Positions 35,646 through 45,387 of a stretch of DNA of 64,000 bases are shown here, in pieces (the stretch's first letter is position 1; each line of letters starts with the position of its first letter). The stretch comes from Cognatilysobacter tabacisoli (lineage in GTDB: Bacteria; Pseudomonadota; Gammaproteobacteria; Xanthomonadales; Xanthomonadaceae): the NCBI RefSeq assembly GCF_003586305.1, contig NZ_QXJI01000001.1, forward strand, positions 1,364,001 through 1,428,000, written 5' to 3'. Below the pieces are notes generated by a model. It was not told the DNA's origin. It saw nothing but the letters and a program-made list of their open reading frames with translations, and searched no databases. A program made the translations under genes and the position numbers.

Positions 35646-35901
35646 CTAGCGGCCAACCTCCGGAACTCGTGGCCCCGCGTGCGGGGCCGGGTGTGGCGCG
35701 CCGGACGCCATCGCGTCCGTCGCCGCCGTGGATCAGCGGGTACGGCAGCCCGACTCGCCCGCGCCCCATTCGACGGGACCCACGTCGGGAACGCCGGCCC
35801 CAGAACGCAACATGGGGAAGGACTTGCGCCCTTCCCCATGCGTGTACTGCGATGTACGACCGGCACGGCGGGCCCCAAGGGCCAGCGGCCGGTCGACACA
35901 C
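35646..35901 (-). promoter_or_regulatory. Structured leader between rplT and pheS
   Basis: Two strong hairpins are visible on the minus strand. One has a perfect 10-bp stem at 35812-35839 (ATGGGGAAGG / CCTTCCCCAT, 8-nt loop). The other is a compound stem at 35857-35895 (CGACCGGC / GCCGGTCG with an inner GGCC pairing). A third, GGCCCCGC/GCGGGGCC, is near 35670-35687. None ends in a T-run, and no Phe-rich leader peptide is seen. Attenuation or RNA processing is possible but unproven. Confidence 0.4.
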
Positions 35902-36261
35902 TTACGCTGCGAGCGCGCCCTTCGCCTTCTCGGCCAGCGCGGCAAAACCCGCCGCGTCGTGCACGGCGATGTCGGCCAGCACCTTGCGGTCGAGGGTGAT
36001 GCCGGCCTTCATCAGACCGTTGATGAAGCGGCTGTAGCTCATGCCGTTCATGCGGGCCGCGGCGTTGATGCGCGTGATCCACAGCGAACGGAAATTGCGC
36101 TTCTTCTGCTTGCGGCCGATGTAGGCGTACTGCAGCGCCTTCGTGACCGCCTGCTTGGCGACGCGGAACACCTTGCGACGGGCGTTGTAGTAGCCCTTCG
36201 CCTGGGCGAGGATCTTCTTGTGACGGCGACGCGCCGTAACACCACGCTTAACTCGTGCCAT
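35902..36261 (-). CDS. rplT: 50S ribosomal protein L20
   Basis: The 119-residue protein shows the L20 pattern [18 protein letters not shown], followed by [20 protein letters not shown] and [18 protein letters not shown]. It binds 23S rRNA early in 50S assembly and, in other bacteria, represses its own operon. It lies 12 bp after rpmI. Confidence 0.98.
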   Translation of the reverse strand: MARVKRGVTARRRHKKILAQAKGYYNARRKVFRVAKQAVTKALQYAYIGRKQKKRNFRSLWITRINAAARMNGMSYSRFINGLMKAGITLDRKVLADIAVHDAAGFAALAEKAKGALAA

Positions 36262-36273
36262 TTTTCAGTCTCC

Positions 36274-36471
36274 TCACAAATACGGAAGCATGCGGTCCAG
36301 ACGGCCCGCGTCCTCGGCACGAACATGGTTCGTCTGCCGGAGGTTGCGCTTCCGCTTGGTCGCCTTCTTGGTGAGGATGTGGCTCTTGTTGGCGTGGCCG
36401 CACTTGTACTTGCCGGAAGCGGTCTTCCGGAAGCGCTTGGCCGCCGCCCGATTGGTCTTGATCTTGGGCAT
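36274..36471 (-). CDS. rpmI: 50S ribosomal protein L35
   Basis: The 65-residue product reads [20 protein letters not shown] at the start, as in all L35 proteins, and is Lys/Arg rich. It is preceded by a strong ribosome-binding site (GGAGG upstream of the ATG at 36471). Confidence 0.97.
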   Translation of the reverse strand: MPKIKTNRAAAKRFRKTASGKYKCGHANKSHILTKKATKRKRNLRQTNHVRAEDAGRLDRMLPYL

Positions 36472-36791
36472 TGCGATGTCCTTTCGGAGGTTATGTCACT
36501 GGCCTGGGCGGCAGCTCGTGCGGGATCCGCAGTCGCCACGCTTTCCGTCCTGCCCTGCCGGCTTGTAAGTCGTTGATCTGAAACGATCCGCGACCGGTCC
36601 TGATGGAACGTGGTGCCAAACCCGGCGAACCGGGCCGCGCATTATGCCCGCCCGCCGCGGCTCGCGCAAGAAAGTCCTTGCAAATCAGCGGCATCGGCAC
36701 TCAGGACCCGGCATGTCCCCCGGGCCCCGGAAACAGCGAGGGCGCCCGGAGGCGCCCCGCCTCGCCAGCCCACCACGCGGGCCGAGGCCGA
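36472..36791 (-). promoter_or_regulatory. infC-rpmI intercistronic region
   Basis: No gene is supported in these 320 bp. A GGGCGCC/GGCGCCC hairpin is at 36740-36757, just after infC and without a T-run, and a smaller CCCGG-TTCG-CCGGG hairpin lies at about 36620-36633. In other bacteria this region is a target for L20 autoregulation; that role is inferred here. Confidence 0.35.
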
Positions 36792-37313
36792 TCAGCGCTT
36801 CTTCGGCGCGATCATCATCACCATCTGCCGGCCCTCCAGGCGCGGGCGCGACTCGATCACGATGTCCTCGCCCAGGTCCGCCTCGATGCGGGCGGCCATC
36901 TGCCGGCCCAGCTCCTGGTGGCTCATCTCGCGGCCGCGGAATCGGATGTTGACCTTGATCTTGTCGCCCTCTTCGAGGAAGCGGCGCATGTTGCGCAGCT
37001 TGATCTGGTAGTCGCCCTCGTCCGTGACCGGACGGAACTTCATTTCCTTGATCTCGACCTGCTTGGTCTTCTTCTTGGCCTCGTTGGCCTTCTTCTGCAT
37101 CTCGAACTTGAACTTGCCGAAGTCCATGATCTTGCAGACCGGCGGATCCGCGTTCGGCTGAATCTCGACGAGGTCCAGGCCCTCGTCCTCGGCCATGCGC
37201 AGCGCGTCGTCGCGCGACAGCACGCCGATCATCTCGCCGTCGCTGCCGATGACGCGCACGCGCGGGACGCGGATCTCACTGTTCTTTCGGTTCGGCTTTT
37301 CGGGGGTGCTGAT
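36792..37313 (-). CDS. infC: Translation initiation factor IF-3
   Basis: The 173-residue factor prevents subunit association and proofreads start codons. The N-domain includes [12 protein letters not shown] and [15 protein letters not shown], and the C-domain has [17 protein letters not shown] and [12 protein letters not shown]. The full N-terminus ([17 protein letters not shown]) is reached only if translation starts at the ATC at 37311-37313, which has GGAG placed 8 nt upstream. A non-canonical start is the known basis of IF-3 autoregulation in Escherichia coli (AUU). The GTG at 37259 would lose conserved residues. Confidence 0.95.
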   Translation of the reverse strand: MSTPEKPNRKNSEIRVPRVRVIGSDGEMIGVLSRDDALRMAEDEGLDLVEIQPNADPPVCKIMDFGKFKFEMQKKANEAKKKTKQVEIKEMKFRPVTDEGDYQIKLRNMRRFLEEGDKIKVNIRFRGREMSHQELGRQMAARIEADLGEDIVIESRPRLEGRQMVMMIAPKKR

Positions 37314-37325
37314 GTTGCGATCTCC
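37314..37325 (-). promoter_or_regulatory. Ribosome-binding site fixing the ATC start of infC
   Basis: On the minus strand GGAG (37325-37322) is followed by eight bases and then the ATC start codon at 37313. This spacing supports the rare start codon over downstream GTG. Confidence 0.75.
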
Positions 37326-37379
37326 AGGTGGGGTCGTGCCGGCCGACGGGGCGTCCGGGGTCTGAACAGGCTGCGGGCG

Positions 37380-39281
37380 CTAGCGTACGCCCTCTTCGCG
37401 CAAACGCGAGGCGAATTCGGCGGCGGTCATCGACCCCAAATCCTCCCCTCCCCGCGTCCGCACCGCGACCATGCCGTTTTCCTTTTCGCGGTCACCGACC
37501 ACCAGCAGGTACGGCACGCGCTGCAGCGTGTGCTCGCGGATCTTATAGCCGATTTTCTCGTTCCGCAAATCGGCCGCGACCCGGAACCCTTGATTTGAAA
37601 AGGATTTCCGGACCCCCTCGACATAATCGGCCTGTGCGTCGGTGATGTTCATCACCACCGCCTGGAGCGGCGCCAGCCAGGCCGGGAATTGCCCGGCGTG
37701 GTGCTCGATCAGGATGCCGATGAACCGCTCCATCGAGCCGACGATGGCCCGGTGCAGCATGACCGGGTGGCGCTTGGCGCTGTGCTCGTCGACGTACTCG
37801 GCGCCCAAGCGGCCGGGCATCATGAAGTCGACCTGCATCGTGCCCAGCTGCCAGGTCCGGCCGATCGCGTCCTTCAGGTGGTACTCGATCTTCGGGCCGT
37901 AGAAGGCGCCCTCGCCGGGCAGTTCCTCCCACGCCACGCCGGCCGTGCGCAGCGCTGACCGCAGCGCGTCCTCGGCTTTGTCCCATGTGGCGTCGTCGCC
38001 GAGGCGCGAGTCCGGGCGCAGCGCGATCTTGATCTGGATGTCGGTGAAGCCGAAGTCCGAGTAGACCTGCAGCGCCTGCTCGTGGAACGCGCGGACCTCG
38101 TCCTCGATCTGCGACTCGGTGCAGAAGATGTGGCCGTCGTCCTGGGTGAAGCCGCGCACGCGCAGGATGCCGTGCAGCGCGCCCGACGGTTCGTTGCGGT
38201 GGCACGCGCCGAACTCGCCGTAGCGGATCGGCAGGTCGCGGTAGCTGTGCAGGCCCTGGTTGAACACCTGCACATGGCCCGGGCAGTTCATCGGTTTGAG
38301 CGCATAGGTGCGCTTCTCCGACTCGGTGAAGAACATGTTCTCCTTGTAGTTGTCCCAATGGCCGGACTTCTGCCACAGCGACACGTCGAGGATCTGCGGG
38401 CAGCGCACTTCCTGGTAGCCGCTGTCGCGGTACACGCGCCGCATGTACTGCTCGACGACCTGCCAGATCGACCAGCCCTTCGGGTGCCAGAAGATCAGGC
38501 CCGGCCCCTCTTCCTGCAGGTGGAACAGGTCCTGCGCCTTGGCGATCTTGCGGTGGTCGCGCTTCTCGGCCTCTTCCAGCTGGGTCAGGTAGGCCTTGAG
38601 GTCCTTGTCGTTCAACCAGGCCGTGCCGTAGATGCGGCTGAGCATCTGGTTGTTCGAATCGCCGCGCCAGTACGCACCGGCCACCTTCATCAGCTTGAAG
38701 GCACGCAGCTTGTCGGTGCCGGGCACGTGCGGCCCGCGGCACAGGTCGGTGAACTCGCCCTGCGTGTACAGCGACAGGTCTTCGTCGGCCGGAATCGACG
38801 CGATGATGTCTGCCTTGTAGTGCTCGCCGAGCCCCTTGAAGAACTCGACCGCTTCGTCGCGCGACTTCACGCTGCGCGAGACCGGCTGCGCCTCCTTGAC
38901 GATCTTCTGCATCTCGGCCTCGATGGCCGGCAGGTCTTCAGGCGTAAACGGGCGCTCGTACGCGAAGTCGTAGTAGAAGCCGTTGTCGATCACCGGGCCG
39001 ATCGTGACCTGCGCGCCGGGGAACAGCCGCTGCACGGCCTGCGCGAGCAGGTGCGCGGTGGAGTGGCGCAGCACGTCGAGCGCATCGGGATGCTTGTCCG
39101 TGACGATCTCGAGCGCGGCGTCGCGGTCGATGCGGAAGCCGGTGTCGACGAGCTTGCCGTCGACTTTGCCGGCCAGGGCGGCCTTGGCCAGTCCGGGGCC
39201 AATCGACGTGGCGATCTCGGCAACGCTGACGGGGTGGTCGAACTCGCGGCGGCTGCCGTCGGGAAGGGTGATCGCGATCAT
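37380..39281 (-). CDS. thrS: Threonine--tRNA ligase
   Basis: The 633-residue synthetase has a TGS domain (1-60), an editing domain with [11 protein letters not shown] and the later HxxxC zinc-type site, a class II core with [10 protein letters not shown] (zinc Cys) and [15 protein letters not shown], and a C-terminal anticodon-binding domain. It heads the thrS-infC-rpmI-rplT-pheST-ihfA-merR operon. A promoter, a Thr-containing leader ORF and a terminator hairpin lie upstream. Confidence 0.98.
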   Translation of the reverse strand: MIAITLPDGSRREFDHPVSVAEIATSIGPGLAKAALAGKVDGKLVDTGFRIDRDAALEIVTDKHPDALDVLRHSTAHLLAQAVQRLFPGAQVTIGPVIDNGFYYDFAYERPFTPEDLPAIEAEMQKIVKEAQPVSRSVKSRDEAVEFFKGLGEHYKADIIASIPADEDLSLYTQGEFTDLCRGPHVPGTDKLRAFKLMKVAGAYWRGDSNNQMLSRIYGTAWLNDKDLKAYLTQLEEAEKRDHRKIAKAQDLFHLQEEGPGLIFWHPKGWSIWQVVEQYMRRVYRDSGYQEVRCPQILDVSLWQKSGHWDNYKENMFFTESEKRTYALKPMNCPGHVQVFNQGLHSYRDLPIRYGEFGACHRNEPSGALHGILRVRGFTQDDGHIFCTESQIEDEVRAFHEQALQVYSDFGFTDIQIKIALRPDSRLGDDATWDKAEDALRSALRTAGVAWEELPGEGAFYGPKIEYHLKDAIGRTWQLGTMQVDFMMPGRLGAEYVDEHSAKRHPVMLHRAIVGSMERFIGILIEHHAGQFPAWLAPLQAVVMNITDAQADYVEGVRKSFSNQGFRVAADLRNEKIGYKIREHTLQRVPYLLVVGDREKENGMVAVRTRGGEDLGSMTAAEFASRLREEGVR

Positions 39282-39365
39282 GGGGTCTGGCGTCTGGGGC
39301 CCGGCAGGGCCGGGACTTGGTGTAAGGGGCCGGAGGAGGCGGCGTCGAACTGCGGCACGCGCAAC

Positions 39366-39388
39366 AAAAAAAGCGCCCGGGAGGCGCC
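39366..39388 (-). terminator. Putative attenuator terminator before thrS
   Basis: On the minus strand GGCGC-TCCCG-GCGCC is followed by seven T residues, about 84 nt before the thrS start. Its position inside the leader, not after a gene, suggests premature termination control. The stem is only 5 GC pairs. Confidence 0.6.
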
Positions 39389-39419
39389 TGTGCGGTGTGC
39401 GCGAGCCTCGTCGGGTCGG

Positions 39420-39443
39420 TCAGTGGCGGCGGGTAGTGCTCAT
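39420..39443 (-). CDS. Possible thrS leader peptide (7 codons)
   Basis: A minus-strand mini-ORF reads Met-Ser-Thr-Thr-Arg-Arg-His-stop, with two adjacent threonine codons (ACT ACC). It ends 31 nt before the leader terminator. A weak GAG lies upstream as a possible ribosome-binding site. With only two Thr codons the attenuation reading is tentative. Confidence 0.3.
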   Translation of the reverse strand: MSTTRRH

Positions 39444-39517
39444 GTCGCACGCTCGGCCGGCGGGTCGCGCAGGCCACCTGTGGTGATCGGCCGCGGCGGA
39501 TGCCGGGCCCTTCGGGA

Positions 39518-39546
39518 ATAGTTCGCCAGCGCGGGATTCAAGTCAA
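39518..39546 (-). promoter_or_regulatory. Candidate promoter of the thrS operon
   Basis: On the minus strand TTGACT (39546-39541) is a 5/6 match to the -35 consensus. After a 17-bp spacer AACTAT (39523-39518) is a weak -10. This places the leader ORF and terminator in the transcript. Confidence 0.45.
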
Positions 39547-39596
39547 CGCCGCGCGCCGGACGGCGATCCGTGCCGCCGGCGCGGGTCGCCGCACCG

Positions 39597-39632
39597 GAAA
39601 ACAAAGAAGCCACCCGGGTCGCGGGTGGCTTC
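39597..39632 (-). terminator. Terminator after tRNA-Val
   Basis: An 11-bp stem (GAAGCCACCCG / CGGGTGGCTTC, 5-nt loop) is followed on the minus strand by TTTGTTTTC. It lies 50 nt past the tRNA 3' end. Confidence 0.85.
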
Positions 39633-39682
39633 CTGTTGCTCCGGGCGTCCCGGTGACGCGCTGACATGCCGGGACGCGAATC

Positions 39683-39757
39683 TGGTGGGCGGTACAGGGT
39701 TCGAACCTGTGACCCCTACCATGTCAAGGTAGTGCTCTACCGCTGAGCTAACCGCCC
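39683..39757 (-). tRNA. tRNA-Val(GAC)
   Basis: A 75-nt cloverleaf on the minus strand has acceptor GGGCGGT, anticodon GAC in loop TTGACAT, T arm with TTCGAAC and encoded CCA. Confidence 0.97.
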
Positions 39758-39873
39758 GAAGGTGACCTCCGCCCCGCGCCGCCGAACCGCTCGGCGAGGG
39801 GCGCGCAGTGTAGCCCGCGGCCGCGCGGCCGGCAACCGGTCCGGCGGCGATTCTCGCGCCGCCGTTCGCCCGG

Positions 39874-41904
39874 TTAGGACGCCAGCCCGGCGTCCTTGAG
39901 CTTGCGCAGTTCATCGCGCACCGCGGCCGCCTCCTCGAACTCCAGGTCGCGCGCGTGCTGGTACATCTTCTGTTCCAGCGCCTTGATCCGCGACGCGATT
40001 TCCCCCGCCGACAGGCTGCGGTAGTCGGTCGTCGCCTCGGCCACCTTCCGCCCCTTGCCGCGCCCCTTGCCGGATTCCGGCTCGGCGCGCGCGCCCTCGA
40101 ACACGTCGGCCATCGACCGCACCACCGACACCGGGGTGATGCCGTGCTCGGCGTTGTACTCGACCTGCTTCTGCCGGCGCCGGTCGGTCTCCTCGATCGC
40201 GCGCTGCATCGAGTTGGTGATGCGGTCGGCGTACAGGATCGCCTTGCCGCGCACGTTGCGCGCCGCGCGGCCGATGGTCTGGATCAGCGAGCCGGCCGAA
40301 CGCAGGAAGCCCTCCTTGTCGGCGTCGAGGATCGCGACCAGCGACACCTCCGGCATGTCCAGGCCCTCGCGTAGCAGGTTGATGCCCACCAGCACGTCGA
40401 ACACGCCCAAGCGAAGGTCGCGGATGATCTCGACGCGCTCGACCGTCTCGATGTCGCTGTGCAGGTAGCGGACCTTGACCCCGTGCTCGCCGAGGTACTC
40501 GGTCAGGTTCTCGGCCATGCGCTTGGTCAGCGTGGTGATCAGCACCCGGTCGCCCGCGGCGACGCGCTGGGTGATCTCGCCGAGCACGTCGTCGACCTGG
40601 GTTGCGACCGGACGGATCTCGACCTCCGGATCGATCAGGCCGGTGGGCCGCACCACCAGCTCCACGACCTGCCCTTCCGACTTCTGCAACTCGTACGGGC
40701 CGGGCGTCGCGGAGACGAAGATCGCGCGCGGCGAGCGGCCCTCCCATTCCTCGAACTTCAGCGGCCGGTTGTCCAGCGCCGACGGCAGGCGGAAGCCGAA
40801 CTCGACGAGTGTTTCCTTGCGCGAGCGGTCGCCCTTGTACATCGCGCCGACCTGCGGGACGGTCACGTGGGATTCGTCGCAGACCAGCAGCGCGTCCGGC
40901 GGCAGGTAGTCGAACAGGCACGGCGGCGGCTCGCCCGGCATGTGCCCGGTCAGGTGCCGCGAGTAGTTCTCGATGCCGTTGCAGTAGCCGACCTCGGCCA
41001 GCATCTCAAGGTCGAACTGGGTGCGCTGGGCCAGCCGCTGCGCCTCGACGAGCTTGTTGGCCGCGTACAGCTGCTCCAGCCGCACCCGCAGCTCGTCCTT
41101 GATCGCGTTGATCGCCTCGAGCACCGTGCGGCGCGTGGTGACGTAGTGCGACTTCGGATAGATCGTGTAGCGCTGCAGCTTGCGCAGGCTCTCGCCGGTC
41201 AGCGGATCGAACGCGGTCACCGATTCGATCTCGCCGTCGAACAGCTCGATCCGCACGGCCTCGGCGTCGCTCTCGGCCGGGTGTACGTCGATGACCTCGC
41301 CGCGCACGCGGTACGTGCCGCGGCGCAGCTCGGTGTCGTTGCGGCTGTACTGCATTTCGGTCAGGCGCCGGATCAGTTCGCGCTGGTCGATCCGCTCGCC
41401 GCGGACCATGTGCAGCACCATGCGGAAATATTCGTTCGGATCGCCCAGGCCGTAGATGGCGGACACGGTGCACACGATGATCGTGTCGCGACGTTCGAGC
41501 AGCGCCTTGGTCGCCGACAGGCGCATCTGCTCAATGTGCTCGTTGACCGAACTGTCCTTGTCGATGAACGTGTCCGACGACGGGATGTATGCCTCGGGCT
41601 GGTAGTAGTCGTAGTAGCTGACGAAGTACTCGACGGCGTTGTGCGGGAAGAACGCCTTGAACTCGCCGTACAGCTGTGCCGCCAGCGTCTTGTTCGGCGC
41701 CATGACCAGCGTCGGCTTCTGCACCGCCTGGACCACGTTGGCGATCGTGTACGTCTTGCCCGACCCGGTCACGCCGAGCAGCGTCTGGTGCGCCAGCCCG
41801 GCCTCGAAGCCCTGGATCAGGCGCTCGATCGCCTGCGGCTGGTCGCCCGCGGGCGAGTACGGCGCGATGAGCTGGAAACCGGAGGGCGCGACGGAGTCGT
41901 TCAT
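39874..41904 (-). CDS. uvrB: Excinuclease ABC subunit B
   Basis: The 676-residue DNA damage recognition helicase of nucleotide excision repair has Walker A GVTGSGKT (44-51). The beta-hairpin region [12 protein letters not shown], the DESH box (VCDESHVT) and helicase motif VI ([12 protein letters not shown]) follow. A C-terminal UVR domain (about 640-676) contacts UvrC. The ATG at 41904 ([10 protein letters not shown]) is preferred over an upstream start at 41952, which would add 16 atypical residues. Confidence 0.97.
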   Translation of the reverse strand: MNDSVAPSGFQLIAPYSPAGDQPQAIERLIQGFEAGLAHQTLLGVTGSGKTYTIANVVQAVQKPTLVMAPNKTLAAQLYGEFKAFFPHNAVEYFVSYYDYYQPEAYIPSSDTFIDKDSSVNEHIEQMRLSATKALLERRDTIIVCTVSAIYGLGDPNEYFRMVLHMVRGERIDQRELIRRLTEMQYSRNDTELRRGTYRVRGEVIDVHPAESDAEAVRIELFDGEIESVTAFDPLTGESLRKLQRYTIYPKSHYVTTRRTVLEAINAIKDELRVRLEQLYAANKLVEAQRLAQRTQFDLEMLAEVGYCNGIENYSRHLTGHMPGEPPPCLFDYLPPDALLVCDESHVTVPQVGAMYKGDRSRKETLVEFGFRLPSALDNRPLKFEEWEGRSPRAIFVSATPGPYELQKSEGQVVELVVRPTGLIDPEVEIRPVATQVDDVLGEITQRVAAGDRVLITTLTKRMAENLTEYLGEHGVKVRYLHSDIETVERVEIIRDLRLGVFDVLVGINLLREGLDMPEVSLVAILDADKEGFLRSAGSLIQTIGRAARNVRGKAILYADRITNSMQRAIEETDRRRQKQVEYNAEHGITPVSVVRSMADVFEGARAEPESGKGRGKGRKVAEATTDYRSLSAGEIASRIKALEQKMYQHARDLEFEEAAAVRDELRKLKDAGLAS

Positions 41905-42053
41905 GCGGGCACCGGAAACGGGATCGGACAGTGTAGCCGGGGCCGATTTCACGGGTTGAGACGGGCTTTTCCTACCGCCCGGGGCGCCGCCGCCCGATGC
42001 CTGGGCCCGGACCCGGCTCGTAGGCTGGACACTCCCCTCAAGGAGGTCGCGCC

Positions 42054-42596
42054 ATGCGCCGCAAGGAACGCGGATTCAGCCTGATCGAAGCCCTTATCGC
42101 CCTGGCCGCCGCAGCGCTCCTGCTCGCCGTCGCGGTGCCGGCGTGGTCCGCCGCCAGCGCCAAGGCCCACACGACGGCCGCCAAGGCCAGCATGGCGACC
42201 ACCGTCCTCGACGCCGTCCGCCACTCCACCGTTACGGCAACCGAAGTCGTCGTCTGTCCCAGCGCGGACGGCGTGGCATGCGCCACCACCACGCGCTGGG
42301 AAGACGGCTGGCTGGCATTCGCCGATCGCGACGGCAATCGCAGGCCCGGGCCCGGCGAAACCCGGCTCCGCCATGCGGGCCCGCTCACCGGCGCGATCCG
42401 CATGCGTTCCACCAGCGGCCGGACCCGGCTGGTGTTCCAGCCCCACGGCGGCAACGCCGGCTCGAACGTCACGTTCACCCTGTGCGACGGCCGCGGGTCG
42501 CGGCACGCGACCACGCTGGTGCTCTCCAACGGCGGCAATATGCGCCAAGGGATTCCGACCCAGAACGCCGCGCTGGCCTGCGTGCACGGGGACTAG
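42054..42596 (+). CDS. FimT/GspH-family pseudopilin
   Basis: The 180-residue protein has a class III prepilin signal: MRRKERG then [20 protein letters not shown], cleaved after G7 with E5 of the mature protein present. A GspH/FimT-type C-terminal beta domain with cysteines ([23 protein letters not shown]) that may form disulfides follows. It stands alone, about 0.3 kb from the minor pilin cluster and on the opposite strand, so it may be the FimU-type member separated from the rest. Confidence 0.85.
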   Translation: MRRKERGFSLIEALIALAAAALLLAVAVPAWSAASAKAHTTAAKASMATTVLDAVRHSTVTATEVVVCPSADGVACATTTRWEDGWLAFADRDGNRRPGPGETRLRHAGPLTGAIRMRSTSGRTRLVFQPHGGNAGSNVTFTLCDGRGSRHATTLVLSNGGNMRQGIPTQNAALACVHGD

Positions 42597-42744
42597 CGCT
42601 GGGAAAAGGCGGCCCACCACGTCGCCCTCCCCCTTGGACCTCAGGAGCTGTTCCCGGCTGCCGACAGCTGAGCCGGCCGCGACTGGTCGCTCCCCAAGGC
42701 AGCGACAGGTGCAATCGGTCCGCCTATGCCGACCTGGACTGGGC

Positions 42745-42777
42745 AAAGAAAAAGGGCTGCGATCTCTCGCAGCCCTT
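42745..42777 (-). terminator. Terminator after tRNA-Asn
   Basis: An 11-bp perfect stem (AAGGGCTGCGA / TCGCAGCCCTT, 4-nt loop) is followed on the minus strand by TTTCTTTG. It lies 9 nt past the tRNA. The rest of 42597-42744 holds nothing recognisable. Confidence 0.88.
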
Positions 42778-42785
42778 CTCGAATC

Positions 42786-42862
42786 TGGCGCCCGAAGTTG
42801 GACTCGAACCAACGACCCCCTGATTAACAGTCAAGTGCTCTAACCGGCTGAGCTATTCGGGC
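42786..42862 (-). tRNA. tRNA-Asn(GTT)
   Basis: A 77-nt cloverleaf on the minus strand has acceptor GCCCGAA pairing with TTCGGGC, anticodon GTT in loop CTGTTAA, T loop TTCGAGT and encoded CCA. Confidence 0.97.
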
Positions 42863-42912
42863 GGGGGCGCAAATGATGCCTTTGCGCCCGCCGGCCGTCA
42901 ACAATATCCGGG

Positions 42913-45372
42913 CTACTCCCAAGGATAGATCCAGTCGATCTTCCGGAAGGTGTATGGATTATTGCCGTTCTTCTGGGCAGTGCAACTTCCGATCCGCGCG
43001 GGGATCGACGCGCCCTCGGTGAACGTCAGCGACACGACGCCGTCCGGCGGAATCAGCGCAAAGTTGATCTGGGTGGCCTCGCGAATCGTGCCCTCCGTGC
43101 CGGTCGCCACGGAAATGCTGGTTGCGGGGACACCGCCTACGCTCGCGGCCGTGACGTTGAAGTTGCGGTAGTACTGCCTCGGAATCACTTCCGTCACCGT
43201 CACGTCGTCGTTGCCGCTCTTGCACGTCGCGGTCACCGAGACGCTCTCCGATCCCAGGATGTAGTAGCGCAGCGCCGTCACGGCGCCCGCCACGTTGAGG
43301 GCTGGCACGTTCAGGCAGGCATAGTCGTTCGGGTTGTAATCCCCCGCCGCGACATCCAGCGAGCCGCCACAGAACCCTTGCGCTGCGGACGCGGCCCAGT
43401 TGACCTGCGGGTCGTTGCTGGTGTCCTCGTCGGACGTCTGCGGCAGACCCGTCAGACCCACCCAGAAGCGCGACGACCCGCCGGTATTGCCGGTTGCCGT
43501 CACCCGGAACTGCTGGCGATCCGTCGCCCGCAGATTGGCAGGCACCGTCGCCGGGTCGTCGAGAGTCCAGATGCTGTCGTCAAGCGGATCGACACCCCGC
43601 GGAAGCACGGCGACACCGGAGTTGGACGGCGTCACGCGCGCAATCGCGTAGGCGGTGTCGGTGTTGTTGGCATTCGTCAGGGCGTTCGTCCGCCCGCGGT
43701 AGGGCTGGGCCGCATTGAACGTCAGCGCGCTCGCGGTCTCGACACGAAGCACCGACGCGTTGTCCTGGAATGCGCTCCCCTGCAGGGCCTGCGCCTTCCA
43801 GAATGAAAGCTCGGTCAGGTTGATCGTGGTGAACGGGATGTACGGCAACGCGCACTCGATGTTGTTGCCGCTCGGACAGTTGGAGGGCAGCAGAGCGGTG
43901 GCAATGCGGTCGCGCGCGGCCTGATTGAGGTAATCGACGTACAGGCCGCGCAGATGGTGGTACCGCTCGTCCGTCGCCTGGTTGGTGGGCCGCCGGATCG
44001 CCAGCTCTGCCGGTGCATTCAAGCCCGCGTTGTCGTACAGAGTGGATGCGGCCGCAAGATCGACGGTCCAGTTCGAGCTACGAAGTCCGGTCAGGTTCGT
44101 GCTCAGGAAGTCCTTCACGAAGCCATTGATGCCGCTACCGCGGTTACCGCCGTATGCATCCGCCGCTGCCGTCGTCGGTATGCCGCTGGTGGCGGGGTCC
44201 GGGCTCCCAGAGGCGTTGGTCGTCGCCAGCAGGCCCGCGTACCGCGTGTACAGGTCCGCAGCGGTGCGCCAGAGGCCATCGACACGGATCATGCGACACG
44301 CCTCGCGGTACGTCCCGTTGGCGGCCGCGGGCACGATTACGAGGTTGCCCTGGTTATCGCGGTTGTAGTGGGTGTGCGCGAGCGTCTCTCCCGTGACTGC
44401 ACCGCGTTCGGGATCGAACTTCGCCACGCCGGGCGACGCCGTGTCATGGTGATCGCGGCAGCACTCCGTGCAGAGCGCGCTCTGCGAAACGCCGGACGCC
44501 GGCCCGGCTGCCAGCGCCGCAAGCGCCGTTCCTGGCGGCTGGGTACTGGCGTTGTCGGGCTTGTAGAGCTCGTACCGCGCGCCGGTCCAGACCGCAGGCC
44601 ACTGCGCCTGTCGATAGATCAGCGGCAGGCTGTTGCCTCCAGCCCCGTACTGGCAGGTGCAGCCGATGACCGTCGTTTCGACACGCCGCTGGATACGTGC
44701 CGTATTGGAGCTCTCGTTCGTGTAGGTCAGGACGTCGAACTTCGTACCGATGACCGACGAGTTGTTGCCTTGGCTCAGCAGTTCTGGGCGAGGATTCGTC
44801 GCGGCCGTCGAGTCGGTCGCGCTAACCGCGATCGGAATCATGCCGGGCACGGCGGGATTGGCGGTCCGCACGATGGGCGCCTTGCCGCTGTCTCCCGACA
44901 GCTCCTTGTCGACCAGGGTGTCAGACGCATCGAGCGCCGTCGGACTCAGGACGCTGTCCATGGTGAGCGTCCGCGCGTTGCCGGAGGCATCCGTCCATGC
45001 TGCTGCCACCCGCACGACCTTGTAGCGCGCATCCGTCGCACCGGCGAGTACATTCTCGGTGACTGTCTGAGTGATGGTCAGTCCCGAAATTGCCGCATCC
45101 GTCTGGGCCGCGCACACCTCGTTGGTCCCGACACAGGCCAGCGCACCAGCGCTGGCCGCAGACGCATAGCCTTGCGCCCGCATCTGGTCCATGCGGCTGC
45201 TGACCAGCGCCGCAACGCGCGAGCGCGCCTTGCTGTCCGCAGCGCTGCGCGTGAGGTTCGCCTGCAATGCGGCCAGCGCCAGCAGGCCAGTCGACAGCAC
45301 CACGACCGCGATCATGACTTCGATCAACGAGAAGCCTTGCTGGCGGACGAACTGGCGATTGAAAGTGCGCAT
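42913..45372 (-). CDS. Giant PilV-like minor pilin (819 aa)
   Basis: It has a prepilin leader MRTFNRQFVRQQG followed by FSLIEVMIAVVVLSTGLLAL, with E5 and the long hydrophobic helix, as in PilV. The first about 140 residues look like a normal PilV. The other 670 residues form a large beta-rich extension with Cys-containing motifs (IGCTCQYG; LCTECCRDHHD; EACRMIRVDG). PilV proteins are typically about 150-200 aa, so this is several-fold larger. It is the last gene of a minus-strand run fimT-pilW-pilX-pilV, and no pilY1 follows. A tip-adhesin-like role is inferred. Confidence 0.85.
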   Translation of the reverse strand: MRTFNRQFVRQQGFSLIEVMIAVVVLSTGLLALAALQANLTRSAADSKARSRVAALVSSRMDQMRAQGYASAASAGALACVGTNEVCAAQTDAAISGLTITQTVTENVLAGATDARYKVVRVAAAWTDASGNARTLTMDSVLSPTALDASDTLVDKELSGDSGKAPIVRTANPAVPGMIPIAVSATDSTAATNPRPELLSQGNNSSVIGTKFDVLTYTNESSNTARIQRRVETTVIGCTCQYGAGGNSLPLIYRQAQWPAVWTGARYELYKPDNASTQPPGTALAALAAGPASGVSQSALCTECCRDHHDTASPGVAKFDPERGAVTGETLAHTHYNRDNQGNLVIVPAAANGTYREACRMIRVDGLWRTAADLYTRYAGLLATTNASGSPDPATSGIPTTAAADAYGGNRGSGINGFVKDFLSTNLTGLRSSNWTVDLAAASTLYDNAGLNAPAELAIRRPTNQATDERYHHLRGLYVDYLNQAARDRIATALLPSNCPSGNNIECALPYIPFTTINLTELSFWKAQALQGSAFQDNASVLRVETASALTFNAAQPYRGRTNALTNANNTDTAYAIARVTPSNSGVAVLPRGVDPLDDSIWTLDDPATVPANLRATDRQQFRVTATGNTGGSSRFWVGLTGLPQTSDEDTSNDPQVNWAASAAQGFCGGSLDVAAGDYNPNDYACLNVPALNVAGAVTALRYYILGSESVSVTATCKSGNDDVTVTEVIPRQYYRNFNVTAASVGGVPATSISVATGTEGTIREATQINFALIPPDGVVSLTFTEGASIPARIGSCTAQKNGNNPYTFRKIDWIYPWE

Positions 45373-45387
45373 GTCCGTGCTCCGTAA

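Noticed and set aside
39366..39546. T-box riboswitch before thrS
   Set aside because: No T-box consensus or specifier stem is seen, and T-boxes are essentially not found in gammaproteobacteria.
42597..42744. Short reading frames between the FimT-like gene and tRNA-Asn
   Set aside because: No ribosome-binding site, no recognisable product; the region contains only a terminator at its end.
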